A DNA stretch of 64,000 bases from Bifidobacterium ramosum. GTDB taxonomy: Bacteria > Actinomycetota > Actinomycetes > Actinomycetales > Bifidobacteriaceae. The notes under the pieces are model-generated. The model worked only from the letters and a program-made list of their open reading frames with translations. It had not been told where the DNA came from and made no database searches. Below, piece by piece: positions 55,590-64,000 of the stretch. Position 1 is the stretch's first letter, and each line of letters starts with the position of its first letter. Location: the NCBI RefSeq assembly GCF_009299505.1, contig NZ_WBSM01000007.1, positions 62,001 through 126,000 of the forward strand. Direction: 5' to 3'. A program made the position numbers and the translations under genes.

Positions 55590-55877
55590 TCAATCCCCGT
55601 GTCGGGTTCCAGCCGGTCCGGGGATTCTTGTTTCGGGTTTCCACCCGCCGTCCGTCAGGTATGCATCGATGCCGAGCACGTACCCCGGGGACAGGTTTCG
55701 GTGAATGGCCAGCCAGATCAGATCGGACTGCTGCCACGGTATCGAACCGTTGACCTTCCCCGCGACCGAGGATTTGGACTTGCCCATCTCCTTCGCGAGG
55801 TCACGGCAGCTCAGACCCGCCGCCGTCATGTATCGACGCATCGGAGAATCCAATCTTTTTGCTGTCAGTCCATTCAC
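55590..55877 (-). CDS. XRE-type HTH regulator
   Basis: About 95 residues from a GTG at 55877; ATG 55841 and a TTG at 55913 are alternatives. No ribosome binding site is clear; TATATT 20 nt upstream may make it leaderless. The HTH is MRRYMTAAGLSCRDLAKEMG, then SKSSVAGKVNGSIPWQQSDL, followed by a short C-terminal domain. It resembles phage/plasmid repressors and is divergent from the gene at 55975, with which it shares a control region. Confidence 0.55.
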   Translation of the reverse strand: MNGLTAKRLDSPMRRYMTAAGLSCRDLAKEMGKSKSSVAGKVNGSIPWQQSDLIWLAIHRNLSPGYVLGIDAYLTDGGWKPETRIPGPAGTRHGD

Positions 55878-55974
55878 GATAGACAATATATCAGGGAACT
55901 TGCGTCGAAGCAAATCGCTGTTGTAGGATTGTGTCCATCAGCAATGGACGTATGCAAATATGGAGGAACCTGAT

Positions 55975-56463
55975 ATGACAAGTTTTGAATCATCTCCCGG
56001 AACCAATGGACTCGGCGACTACATGCAGAAGGTGTTCATCTGGAACGTCAACATGCAGCTGACGGGACGTGGCCTGAACCAGCAGGCACTGTGCGCCCCG
56101 TTGGGGCTGAAGAAGGGTGCGGTGTCCGCGAAGATGACCGGCAAGACCACCTGGACCATCCAGGACATCGCCGCGGTGGCGGAGTTCCTCAACGTCTCGC
56201 CCCTCTACCTTCTGGACGCGTCGATGTACGAGCAGATGATGCGTGGCATGAACGGCGACGGAGGTGCATCTTTGGTGGCAGCGGCCACCGCCGGGTTTCC
56301 TGTGCGCGCGGCTGAAGGCCAGGCTGACGGCCTGAAACCGTTGGAAACAAAAGGCTCCGGGCCACGATACCTCGTGGAGCCCGGAGCCGGTGGGTACCCC
56401 CAGAGAGATTCGCACGGTTCTCCTCAGGGTCGTCGATGCCATCCTTGGAACAGGGCAGTTTGA
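55975..56463 (+). CDS. HTH protein, 3' end fused across a junction
   Basis: 162 residues from ATG 55975 (TGGAGGAAC upstream). An N-terminal HTH (QALCAPLGLKKGAVSAKMTG, then TWTIQDIAAVAEFLNVSPLY) is the phage/plasmid repressor type, similar to the divergent partner. After KPLETKGSGPRYLVEPGAGG the frame runs over a hairpin and then into the antisense strand of the surface gene, so the end (RDSHGSPQGRRCHPWN) is probably not native. Confidence 0.6.
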   Translation: MTSFESSPGTNGLGDYMQKVFIWNVNMQLTGRGLNQQALCAPLGLKKGAVSAKMTGKTTWTIQDIAAVAEFLNVSPLYLLDASMYEQMMRGMNGDGGASLVAAATAGFPVRAAEGQADGLKPLETKGSGPRYLVEPGAGGYPQRDSHGSPQGRRCHPWNRAV

Positions 56464-59400
56464 TGGTCGAATCGCCGATCGTGATGATCGCCACATCGGT
56501 CTGCTGCTGGTTCTCGGCATCGGCTTTGGACAGCGCGACGCTGATCTTCAGTCCGAGCAGGTTCACGTACAGCAGATCACCGTCCGACAGCACCTTCAGA
56601 TTGAACACCTTGCTGACGCCTGGCAGCAACTTGCCCAGGTCGATCACATCGAGACGCTCGGCCTCGGGCAGATAGAGCGCCTTGACCAGTTCGTTGACGA
56701 TGGTGAACAGGACGTTCAGCAGCACCGAGTTGGCTTCCGCATCGACCAGGTATGCGCGCTTGGTCTCGCCGACGAATCCGCCGGCCAGTTCCCCGCTCGT
56801 GACCTTCTTCAGTCCGGTCACATGCGAGCTCTTGATGCGAGCGAGATCGGCGTATCCGACGAAACCGCCGGCCACTTCTCGACCCGTCGCATTGGTTTCG
56901 CCGCGACCGTGCTCGGTACCGCCGTGCGTGGCCGTGACCGTATATCCGGCGCTGATGCCTGAAACCTTCGAGTTCTCGACGTGCGAGCCCCAGATGTTGA
57001 GCACGCCGGCGGTCACGTTGAGGATCTGGCCGAGTGCGTTGACCTTTTCGGCGCTGACGGTGCCGGACTTGCCGAGATGGCCGATGAAGCCGCCGACATA
57101 GTTGACGCCCGTCACGCTGTTGAGGTTCGCGACGCTGGATTGCTTGACGGAACCGTTGATGAGTCCGCCGCCGAAGCCGCCGGCCGCGCCGGTGAACCGG
57201 GTCGAATCCATGACGCCGCTCGTGGTCGACTCGTGCGCCTTGACCTGGATGCCGTCCGATACGCCGGTCACGCGGGCGCCGTAGATGAACGTGCGGAACG
57301 CTTCGAGCACGCCGATCTCGTTGGTCTTGAGCAGACCGAGCAGGATGTTCGTGTTCTGGTTCGGCTCGACCTCGTTGCCGCCGACGGATGCGACGGACGA
57401 CACGTCCGCGAGGCCGAAGAAGCCGCCCGCGTACTGGCCGCCTTCCACGGCGCGCAATCCGGTGACGACGAGCTCGGCGGGATCCTTCGACACGTCCACG
57501 TCCTGAGTGGAGTCGTTGGACTTCGCGGAATCCTTGTCTCCGAGGATCGCGGCCTGCAGGCTGCCGGCGAAACCGCCCGCGTTCAACGCGTACTTGGTCG
57601 CGCCGCTCTCGTCACTGTAGGCGCCTTCGACGGTGTAGCCCCATTCGTTGCTGTCCGCGCTCACATGCGCGCCGCGGATCGTGACGATCGTGGCCTGCAG
57701 GACCCGCACCAGTTCGGTCGGGTTCGAGATCAGACCATTCAGCAGTCGCTGCAGGAACCCGTCGGACGAGTTCAGGTCCAAGTCCGCGGTCGCACCGCTC
57801 GTGGCCAGGCCGATGTAGCCGCCCACATTGTTGCGGCCGGACACCTTGCGCAGGTTGGTCACGTTCACGCCCGCCGCCTTGTTCGCGGTGCTGCCGGACG
57901 GTAGATCGTCGCCGTTGGAGTCGAGATCGCCCCACAGCTGCGCGCCCACGCCCATGCCGACGTAGCCGCCGGCGTTGCCGGTGCCGTTCGTGACGCTGCT
58001 GCCGGTGGCGGACACCTTCATGCCCTTGCGGCAGCCGATCACGCCGGACGATTTGACGACGGGCACGAACACCTTCGCCACGCCGACCAGCTTGCCCAGA
58101 TCGACGTCGAGACCCAGCAGGTTGAGGCTGCCGAATGTCGCGGCCTGGCCGGCTTCCATCGTGCCGGCATATCCGCCGACGGCTCGCATGGCGCTCACGG
58201 TCTTCACGTCCTCGGACTGCCCGTCGGTGATCACGCCGGTGATCATGATTCCCACATGGCCGCCGGCCACGCCGGAATCGCGCAGGTTCGCGCCCGACGC
58301 ATACTTGCCGCGTCCGGCGACGACATTGAAGCCGAACACGTAACCGTTGAGGTACGCGTCCAAGTCTTCCTGCGTCGTGATCGTCTTGTTCTTGACGTTC
58401 TTGGCGATGTCGGTGAATTCCTTGCCGTACGCACTGTACTTGCCGATGTTGTTCACCCACGTATTCCACTGGTCGATGCTCGCGTTGCGCAGCGGGCCGG
58501 TGACCTTGGTGTGCTGTTCGGTCGGATAGACGACGGCGAGCACGCCCGCAAGGTTGTCGATCTTGATCAGGCCCTTCAGCAGGCCGATGGATCCGGTTTC
58601 CGCCGTGCTGCCCGGTTCCATGAGTCCGGTGTAGCCGCCGGCGATCTCCTGGCCGTAGACGCTGCGGATGCGGGCCGCGTACGCGACCTTCTGCGGTCCG
58701 CTGTACTTGCCCTTGTTCGCGCCGTCCTTATGGTTCTCGTTCTTCCACGAGGCGTCGTTCAGACCCCAGATGTGGCCGCCGTTGTCGTGGCCGACGTAGC
58801 CGCCGGCCATGCCGCGGCGGGTCGTGCCGTCGGAGGTTCCCTGGGCGCGCACCGCGCCGCCGCAGATCGCCGCGTCGGTGGACGAGTTGCGGATCGTGGG
58901 TACGAAGTCCTGCACGAGGCTGGCGGCGTCGCTGACATCGACGATGCTGCTGAGAATGGTCGCATCACCGAGGATGTCCGCCGCGGCACCCGGCTGCATC
59001 GTGCCGACATAGCCGCCCGCGGAGATCTGGCCGATGATGTAGACGAACTCGTGCGAGCTGGAATCCTGGATGTGGCCGCCCTTGATCTGACCGGCGAAAC
59101 CACCGGCCATGCCGAGCGCGTTGCTCTGGTCGTCCGTGTTGGAGGCGAGTACGGAGTAGCCGCCGATGCCGCCGGTCACGTCGGAGTGCTCGATCGTGGA
59201 GACGACGGCCGACAGGACGGTCAGCACGTTCTGAATGCCGATGCTCTTGCCGAGGATCTTCAGACCGCCGCCGACGGACGCCGCGGAGCCGATGTCCATC
59301 TTGCCGATGAAACCGCCCGCGTATCGGGCACCGGTCACCGCGTATGCGCTGGCCGAAGACAGGTACGTGTCGTCGATCGAACCGGTCGTTTCGAGGTTCT

Positions 59401-62400
59401 TCGGAGCCTTCACATCCGTGCGGCGCAGCTGGGTCAGGTCGCAGTTCGACACCTGCACGCCGGAGCCGTAGCCGATGAAGCCGCCGGCCGAGCCCGAATT
59501 CGAGTCGGTGGACGCGATCGTCGTCGCGGTCACGGTCAGGCCCGGATCGTCGGGATCGGTGATGGTGCGGCCGCTCGTGGTTTCCTGCGTGGTGGCGTCC
59601 GTGTGCACGCCCGCATTGGTGATGACGGGTACGTACGCGTTGGCGATGGAGGCCAGGTCATCGGCGCCGATGGTCAACGCGCCGTCGCCAAGATTGCCGA
59701 GCACGCTGATGCCACCGTCCGAGCTGGCGAGCGCGCCGGAATGCACCTTGCCGCCGAAGCTGCCGGCATAGGCGCCGCCGGTCACGGTGTCAAGGTTGTA
59801 GACGGCCCACGCGTCCTTCTCGCCCTTTACGGTGTCGTCGACCGTGCCGCTCTGGAAGTCGCCGGTGAAGCCGCCGGCGATATTGGCGGTCACGGAGCCG
59901 CTGTTGACGTAGCGGACGTCCACGTTGTCGTATTTCGGAATCAGGTACGACACCGCCTTGAGCAGTCCGCCGTCGATCTTCACGAGGTCGAGGATCGAAT
60001 CCTTGTCGGCCACGTCGGCCAGTCCGCCGGTTTCGGACAGTGCGACGAAACCACCAGCGACGCCGGCCGCGCCGTCCGCCGTAACCGTGTGCAGGTTGTC
60101 GACGTGCGCGTCCGCGACCTGCGTGCTGTTCGACTGTGCGAGGAAACCACCGGCATAGTACGTGGTCGGATCGTCCTTCTTGTACGCGCCCTTGGCGGCG
60201 ACGGTCATGCCACGGGCGATGCCGTTGACGTTCGCCGCTTCGATTTCGACCATCACGCCCTGGGCCACGGACAGCAGACCGCTGATCTTCAGCGCGCCCA
60301 GACCGAGCAGGTTCAGACCGTCCGAGCCGACGAGATCACCGGGACCGGACACGCCGATGAAGCCGCCCGCGTAGTTGTTCGCGGTGACGGAGGCGACGTT
60401 GTCGAGCGTCACGCCCGCCGTGTCGGGAACGGGGTTGATCTCGTTGCCGTCCGCGTCCTTCGTCTTATAGGCGGTCGTGGCCTTGCCGATGCGGCCGCCG
60501 GTGGCCTTGCCGATGCCGGCGGACGCGTAGTCGCCGCTCGCCGTGACCGTGTAGCCGGCGTCTGTGGTGCCGGCGACGCTCAATGCACTTACCTCGAATG
60601 GCAGATAGCCACCCAGACCGATCGTGTCATTGACGATGCCGCCGATGGATGCGGTGCCGAGCTGCCCCGCGATGCCGCCTGCATACGAACCCTGCGCGGT
60701 CACGGACTGCAAACCGGTGACCGAATTATCCTGTGCCGTGGGGAAGGCACGCGCATGCTTCGTCTTCCAGAACGGGTAGCTCGTCAGATGCTCCGCATCG
60801 GAACGAGCAATGGTCGCACCGTCACCACGGCCGACGATGCCGCCCGCATAATCATGCGCGGACGACACGGTTATGGTGCCGCTCATGGTGAGGCCGAGGA
60901 TGGCGGACGGCGCGATGCCGACCAGACTCAGCAACGCGGAGGCGTCATGATTGCCGGTGAGCGCGTCCTTCAGAATCGTGCCGACCGACTCAAGCAGGTT
61001 GTACTGGTTCTTATCGGTCGAGTACTGGCCCAGAGCGGTCAGCCAGCCCAACGTTTCGATGCCGGCGAAGCCGCCGGCGTATGCAAGCGTGGTTTCCGTC
61101 TGCCCGCTGGGGTCCTTGACACCGGATGCGGTCACGTCGACACCGCCCCGCACCGTATCGTTCACGGCGAAGCTGTTCGCCAGTGCGCCGGTGAAACCGC
61201 CCGCGAAACTGGCCGCGTTCACGGTCACCGACTGTGCCTCGACCGAGGACCCTTCGATCAGGCTTTGCGGCTGGGCCGCCTGATACAGGTCGACGCCCAG
61301 ATTCTCCAAGGTGCCCTCAAGCACACCGTTACGGGTCACACCGGCGAAACCACCGGCGTACATGTGGGCCTTCACCGTGTACGCCTCGGCACTGGTCACC
61401 GACGAGTTCTCGATGATCGCGCCGATCTGATTGCCGACGAAACCGCCGGCGTAGTCCTGCGCGTCCGAACCGATGACCGTGCCCTGTCGGAAATCGACGA
61501 CCGTGTTGCCGGACAGCGTCGGATTGTAATATCCGATCGGAATAAGGCTCCCCACCTTGATCAGACCGCCGTTCAGCAGCCACTTGACCAAATCGCCCAG
61601 ACCAAGACCGGGAATATAACTGAGGATCTGCGCGAGCACATCGATGATCGCGCCCAACGCGGCCGAAACGATCTCATACTGGGTTTCGCCGGTCGCGTAG
61701 CCGACGAATCCGCCGGTCATGCCCTTCACGTTCGACACGGTCACATTCGCGACCTCGCATCTGCTGACGGTCACGTCGCCGTCGATGCGTCCGGCGAACG
61801 CGCCGGTGGCGAACAGCGACGGATCGGCCGCCCTGACGTTCAACAGGCCGGTAAGGATGTCCTTCAGCCCGAGGTCCAAACCAACGAGTTTGGCGAGCGT
61901 ATCCACCAAGCCGCCGATGACCGTGCCCAGCAGGAATCCCAGCAGATCGGTCAATGCCGACACCAATGTCGTGGTTTCCTCGGTTTCGGTGGATTCGTTG
62001 GATACGGAGACGTCATTCAGCCGAATGTTGGAGACCACGGTTTCACGCAGCGACTTCAGACCACCGGCGCTCTTGTCCAGACTGACCTGATTGCTGATCG
62101 TACCGAAGAAGCCGATGCCGGACTGTTGCTGATGATTGATCCTGCCGGTCTGACGGACAACGACCTTCGAGATGGTGGGGCGGTCCGCCTTATCGGTGAC
62201 GGCATCGCCTTCGGCGTTGATGCCGTTCCAGAGCGTTTGTGCCGTGCCGGGATCCTGCGACTTCGCGCCGAGCATGATCGCGGAGAACATGAGCGGCGTC
62301 CAGTTGGTGTTGTTCCGGTCGGCCGCGTTCTCGGACAGATCGATGTCGCGGAAGATGATGTAGTTGGCGGTGTTGGTGTAGGTGACGCCATCGACGAGCG

Positions 62401-63448
62401 TGTTGTTGCCGCCGATAAGAAGCGTCTTCGCGGTCACTTCGTTACCGTTATCGTCGACGGTGACATAGCGCAGACGGGTGTGCCCCACTCCCACGATGCC
62501 GGTTTCGTCCATCTTCGCGCTGTTGCCCTCGTCAAGGGTGTCGGTCGTGCCCAGATCGGCATCACCGGTGTAGACCACCTGCTTGGAATCGGCGACATCC
62601 TTCCATCCATAGGTCGGGACACCGAGCACGCTGCCGGTCTGTTGGTACTGCTGTGTGATCGACCAAATCGGCTTCGTCACCTTCTTGCCCGTGCCGATGG
62701 CGCGCAGCTGCTGTTCGTTGCCGATGAGGATGTAGGTCTTGCCGTTGATGGTCTTGGTGACCTGACCGGCGAAGTCGCGGCCGCCGAGGGCGTCGGCGGC
62801 GTCGGCTTGGGCGGATGTGGTTTCGGACGGGGCATCAGTCTGCTGGGTGCCGTCGGACTGGTCGGATGCGTCGGCCGAGGACTGAACGCCGTCATTGTTC
62901 TGATCGACGGTTGTTTCATCAGCGGTCCGGGTGTCGGCATCGGCAGCATCGGCGGAGTCGTTGGTCTGCACGACCGCCGCGTCGCCGGCGGTCAGGCCGT
63001 TGCTGGAACCGAACACGTTGTCGTTCGCGAATACAGTATTACCGTCATTGTCGAACGCACCGTTCGTATTAGAGGTATCGGCCGCACCGTTCGCGCCAAC
63101 GGTGCCGGCTGCATCATCCGCCTCGGCCGTACGCTGCCGGGCGAGCGACTCCGCCGCGGACACGACGGTATTGTCGGTCACGACCTTGCCGTTGGAGATG
63201 ACGGTCACGTCGGAGGTGGACGTATTGGCAACGCCGGCGTTCTGCGCGTAGGCGGACGGCACCGCGCACGCCAGCGTCATGGACAGCGAGACGGCGACGG
63301 CGATGCCGCGGCGCAGGCGCGACGGAACGATGCGACGCACGGCATCGCCGCAGTCACGGTTCCGGAGATCTGCACTCCGAGGCTTCCAGTTCATCGCTGC
63401 ACCTTTCGGTCTCTCGATATCGTCTCGCCTTCGCGATTTCGAGGCCAT
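56189..63448 (-). CDS. Giant GLUG-type surface protein, 3' end truncated
   Basis: 2419 residues as read, start ATG 63448; a second start at 63394 (AAAGG upstream) is possible. A signal peptide (RRGIAVAVSLSMTLACAVPS then AYAQ) is followed by an acidic, Asp/Thr-rich linker (about 50-210), then dozens of repeats built around AGGF(V/I/A)G-, YAGGFIG- and NAGGYVG-type motifs to about 2200: GLUG-like parallel beta repeats of large adhesins. The last ~75 residues (after about 56405) are Arg-rich and overlap the HTH gene in antisense, with no sortase motif. So the native C-terminus is missing, cut at the edge of the plasmid-like region, and the protein probably is not anchored. A G10 tract precedes the start. 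Confidence 0.75.
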   Translation of the reverse strand: MASKSRRRDDIERPKGAAMNWKPRSADLRNRDCGDAVRRIVPSRLRRGIAVAVSLSMTLACAVPSAYAQNAGVANTSTSDVTVISNGKVVTDNTVVSAAESLARQRTAEADDAAGTVGANGAADTSNTNGAFDNDGNTVFANDNVFGSSNGLTAGDAAVVQTNDSADAADADTRTADETTVDQNNDGVQSSADASDQSDGTQQTDAPSETTSAQADAADALGGRDFAGQVTKTINGKTYILIGNEQQLRAIGTGKKVTKPIWSITQQYQQTGSVLGVPTYGWKDVADSKQVVYTGDADLGTTDTLDEGNSAKMDETGIVGVGHTRLRYVTVDDNGNEVTAKTLLIGGNNTLVDGVTYTNTANYIIFRDIDLSENAADRNNTNWTPLMFSAIMLGAKSQDPGTAQTLWNGINAEGDAVTDKADRPTISKVVVRQTGRINHQQQSGIGFFGTISNQVSLDKSAGGLKSLRETVVSNIRLNDVSVSNESTETEETTTLVSALTDLLGFLLGTVIGGLVDTLAKLVGLDLGLKDILTGLLNVRAADPSLFATGAFAGRIDGDVTVSRCEVANVTVSNVKGMTGGFVGYATGETQYEIVSAALGAIIDVLAQILSYIPGLGLGDLVKWLLNGGLIKVGSLIPIGYYNPTLSGNTVVDFRQGTVIGSDAQDYAGGFVGNQIGAIIENSSVTSAEAYTVKAHMYAGGFAGVTRNGVLEGTLENLGVDLYQAAQPQSLIEGSSVEAQSVTVNAASFAGGFTGALANSFAVNDTVRGGVDVTASGVKDPSGQTETTLAYAGGFAGIETLGWLTALGQYSTDKNQYNLLESVGTILKDALTGNHDASALLSLVGIAPSAILGLTMSGTITVSSAHDYAGGIVGRGDGATIARSDAEHLTSYPFWKTKHARAFPTAQDNSVTGLQSVTAQGSYAGGIAGQLGTASIGGIVNDTIGLGGYLPFEVSALSVAGTTDAGYTVTASGDYASAGIGKATGGRIGKATTAYKTKDADGNEINPVPDTAGVTLDNVASVTANNYAGGFIGVSGPGDLVGSDGLNLLGLGALKISGLLSVAQGVMVEIEAANVNGIARGMTVAAKGAYKKDDPTTYYAGGFLAQSNSTQVADAHVDNLHTVTADGAAGVAGGFVALSETGGLADVADKDSILDLVKIDGGLLKAVSYLIPKYDNVDVRYVNSGSVTANIAGGFTGDFQSGTVDDTVKGEKDAWAVYNLDTVTGGAYAGSFGGKVHSGALASSDGGISVLGNLGDGALTIGADDLASIANAYVPVITNAGVHTDATTQETTSGRTITDPDDPGLTVTATTIASTDSNSGSAGGFIGYGSGVQVSNCDLTQLRRTDVKAPKNLETTGSIDDTYLSSASAYAVTGARYAGGFIGKMDIGSAASVGGGLKILGKSIGIQNVLTVLSAVVSTIEHSDVTGGIGGYSVLASNTDDQSNALGMAGGFAGQIKGGHIQDSSSHEFVYIIGQISAGGYVGTMQPGAAADILGDATILSSIVDVSDAASLVQDFVPTIRNSSTDAAICGGAVRAQGTSDGTTRRGMAGGYVGHDNGGHIWGLNDASWKNENHKDGANKGKYSGPQKVAYAARIRSVYGQEIAGGYTGLMEPGSTAETGSIGLLKGLIKIDNLAGVLAVVYPTEQHTKVTGPLRNASIDQWNTWVNNIGKYSAYGKEFTDIAKNVKNKTITTQEDLDAYLNGYVFGFNVVAGRGKYASGANLRDSGVAGGHVGIMITGVITDGQSEDVKTVSAMRAVGGYAGTMEAGQAATFGSLNLLGLDVDLGKLVGVAKVFVPVVKSSGVIGCRKGMKVSATGSSVTNGTGNAGGYVGMGVGAQLWGDLDSNGDDLPSGSTANKAAGVNVTNLRKVSGRNNVGGYIGLATSGATADLDLNSSDGFLQRLLNGLISNPTELVRVLQATIVTIRGAHVSADSNEWGYTVEGAYSDESGATKYALNAGGFAGSLQAAILGDKDSAKSNDSTQDVDVSKDPAELVVTGLRAVEGGQYAGGFFGLADVSSVASVGGNEVEPNQNTNILLGLLKTNEIGVLEAFRTFIYGARVTGVSDGIQVKAHESTTSGVMDSTRFTGAAGGFGGGLINGSVKQSSVANLNSVTGVNYVGGFIGHLGKSGTVSAEKVNALGQILNVTAGVLNIWGSHVENSKVSGISAGYTVTATHGGTEHGRGETNATGREVAGGFVGYADLARIKSSHVTGLKKVTSGELAGGFVGETKRAYLVDAEANSVLLNVLFTIVNELVKALYLPEAERLDVIDLGKLLPGVSKVFNLKVLSDGDLLYVNLLGLKISVALSKADAENQQQTDVAIITIGDSTIKLPCSKDGIDDPEENRANLSGGTHRLRAPRGIVARSLLFPTVSGRQPGLQPRAQETRRWPLPPKMHLRRRSCHASSARTSTRPEGRGARR
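56353..56388. terminator. Hairpin at the right end of the plasmid-like region
   Basis: Arms GGCTCCGGGC and GCCCGGAGCC with inner CACGA/TCGTG pairs form a strong hairpin. It falls inside the open frames of both flanking genes, which signals a junction. GGTGGGTACCCCC follows at about 56388-56400, of the type seen at tRNA 3' ends. Confidence 0.55.
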
Positions 63449-63453
63449 GATTA

Positions 63454-63463
63454 CCCCCCCCCC
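63454..63463 (-). repeat. G10 homopolymer just upstream of the giant surface gene
   Basis: Ten C on the plus strand (G on the coding strand), 5 bp upstream of ATG 63448. The tract can change length by slipped-strand mispairing. Here it would alter the distance from any ribosome binding site, or put an upstream TTG in frame (with 11 G) or out of frame (with 10 G, where TAA follows). Confidence 0.75.
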
Positions 63464-63529
63464 GCGACACGAAAATCAGGCAAATTATCAGTAAAAATCT
63501 AGATACTTCACACTTCCCTGTACTATTAC

Positions 63530-63574
63530 GCAAACGTTTGCAAACTGTCTATGCGCCATAGGGTAACCGCTTAC
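63530..63574. promoter_or_regulatory. Two operator-like palindromes upstream of the giant surface gene
   Basis: GCAAACGTTTGC (63530-63541, perfect) and GTAACCGCTTAC (63563-63574, GTAAnCGnTTAC form) both have the shape of LacI-family operators. Control by a sugar-responsive regulator is possible. Confidence 0.4.
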
Positions 63575-63800
63575 AGTGTCGTACTTATCTCGTTAAACTA
63601 CGTTGCCGCACTGCAACTGATCAATCAGTAACCGGTTCGACACGTGCACACGTTTTCAACAACGGGGGCATACGACACGCCGTACCCCCGTATCCCCGTC
63701 CCACCCATCACGACACTTCCCGCATAGCGAACATGCCGCGCATCCCATTGCCGCAGCAACATCAAAACCGCTGGGCAATCGCGGCAACAGCCCGTATCTT

Positions 63801-63879
63801 TGGTTTGAAAACGTGGCATAATTGCCATATTTTGGTTTGAAAACGTGATTCAGAATAGTTATTCTGGTTTGAAAACGTG
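63801..63879. repeat. Three 15-bp repeats at 32-bp spacing
   Basis: TGGTTTGAAAACGTG at 63801-63815, 63833-63847 and 63865-63879: identical copies, each start 32 bp after the last. The two 17-bp spacers differ but each holds its own inverted repeat (GGCA-TAAT-TGCC; GAATAGTTATTC). They end 44 bp before the ATPase start. Confidence 0.75.
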
Positions 63880-63923
63880 TCATCAGGAGCGCGACCGAAA
63901 CGCACGCACCAACGGAGGACCCT

Positions 63924-64000
63924 ATGCTGAAAAGAAAAATCGAGACCGACCTCGAACGCTGGCACGCTGCTCCACGACGCACGGCTCTGCTGGTCACCGG
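63924..64000 (+). CDS. AAA ATPase (AAA_14/DUF4143 type), N-terminus only
   Basis: GGAGGACC precedes ATG 63924. The visible 25 residues (MLKRKIETDLERWH and RRTALLVTG) match the start of AAA_14 ATP-binding proteins, where the beta strand LLVTG leads into Walker A. The rest lies outside the window. These proteins are numerous in bifidobacteria; function mostly unknown. The upstream repeats are its probable control region. Confidence 0.65.
   Translation, partial: MLKRKIETDLERWHAAPRRTALLVT

Noticed and set aside
58256-63502. Plus-strand 1748-aa frame opposite the giant surface gene
   Set aside because: The minus-strand product has a signal peptide and regular AGGF/YAGG repeats; the plus-strand product is Arg/Val/Asp-rich mirror coding without a start signal.
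63801-63879. Mini-CRISPR array (three repeats with 17-bp spacers)
   Set aside because: Repeats of 15 bp and spacers of 17 bp are too short, the spacers hold their own palindromes, and no cas genes are present.

Overview
The window looks like a Bifidobacterium chromosome, from gene content, high GC and codon use: a LacI / NagA / NagB / LacZ / GPH-permease sugar locus, an LAHTG-anchored surface protein, actinobacterial mobilisation genes and a WhiB-like protein. The species cannot be fixed from sequence alone. A large part of the 64 kb is mobile DNA of several ages, some of it nested.

Layout. (1) 1-2.4 kb: end of a sugar ABC solute-binding protein, an EamA exporter and an AT-richer YqcI/YcgG gene. 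(2) 2.47-14.84 kb: a conjugation processing module on the plus strand (DUF4192-like protein, ParB, oriT-like hairpins, MobC, MOB relaxase, PcfB-like and ArdA-like proteins, SSB-like protein, TraG/VirD4). It lies between two copies of an 18-bp palindrome, and the right copy cuts off the C-terminus of TraG. (3) 14.97-18.38 kb: a secreted Cys-free protein, an attenuator hairpin, three membrane proteins and an ABC ATPase. (4) 18.39-25.14 kb, minus strand: mating-pair genes (coiled-coil membrane protein, VirB1/CHAP hydrolase, VirB4, PrgI, VirB6-like, VirB2/Maff2-like). (5) 25.5-31.5 kb: a second secreted Cys-free peptide with hairpin, lipoprotein, peptidoglycan-binding fusion protein, ABC ATPase and permease, divergent from a two-component system. 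No integrase is visible in 2.4-31.5 kb, so this is probably a decayed or rearranged conjugative element with two cargo loci.

(6) 31.8-40.1 kb: core-type metabolism. A LacI regulator, nagA, nagB, lacZ and a GPH transporter; GTAAA-N4-TTTAC operators lie before lacI, the permease and (one mismatch) lacZ. (7) 40.3-44.6 kb: a 1431-aa isopeptide-domain surface protein.

(8) 44.88-56.4 kb: an integrated plasmid-like region. Its abi gene is split: the N-terminal part is at 51.24-51.39 kb and the C-terminal part at 44.88-45.84 kb. Between them sits a 5.4-kb element (45838-51241) with a 3-bp AAG repeat at both ends, a tRNA 3'-half, two tyrosine recombinases (both apparently frameshifted), an origin-like region with two DnaA boxes, and small DNA-binding-type proteins. 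The host region carries a Rep-like winged-helix protein, WhiB, ParA and an RHH protein, with three 8-bp-period arrays in the gaps between these genes. (9) 56.2-63.4 kb: a giant GLUG-type surface protein gene with a truncated 3' end and a G10 tract just before its start. (10) 63.8-64 kb: three 15-bp repeats at exact 32-bp spacing ahead of an AAA ATPase gene that runs off the window.
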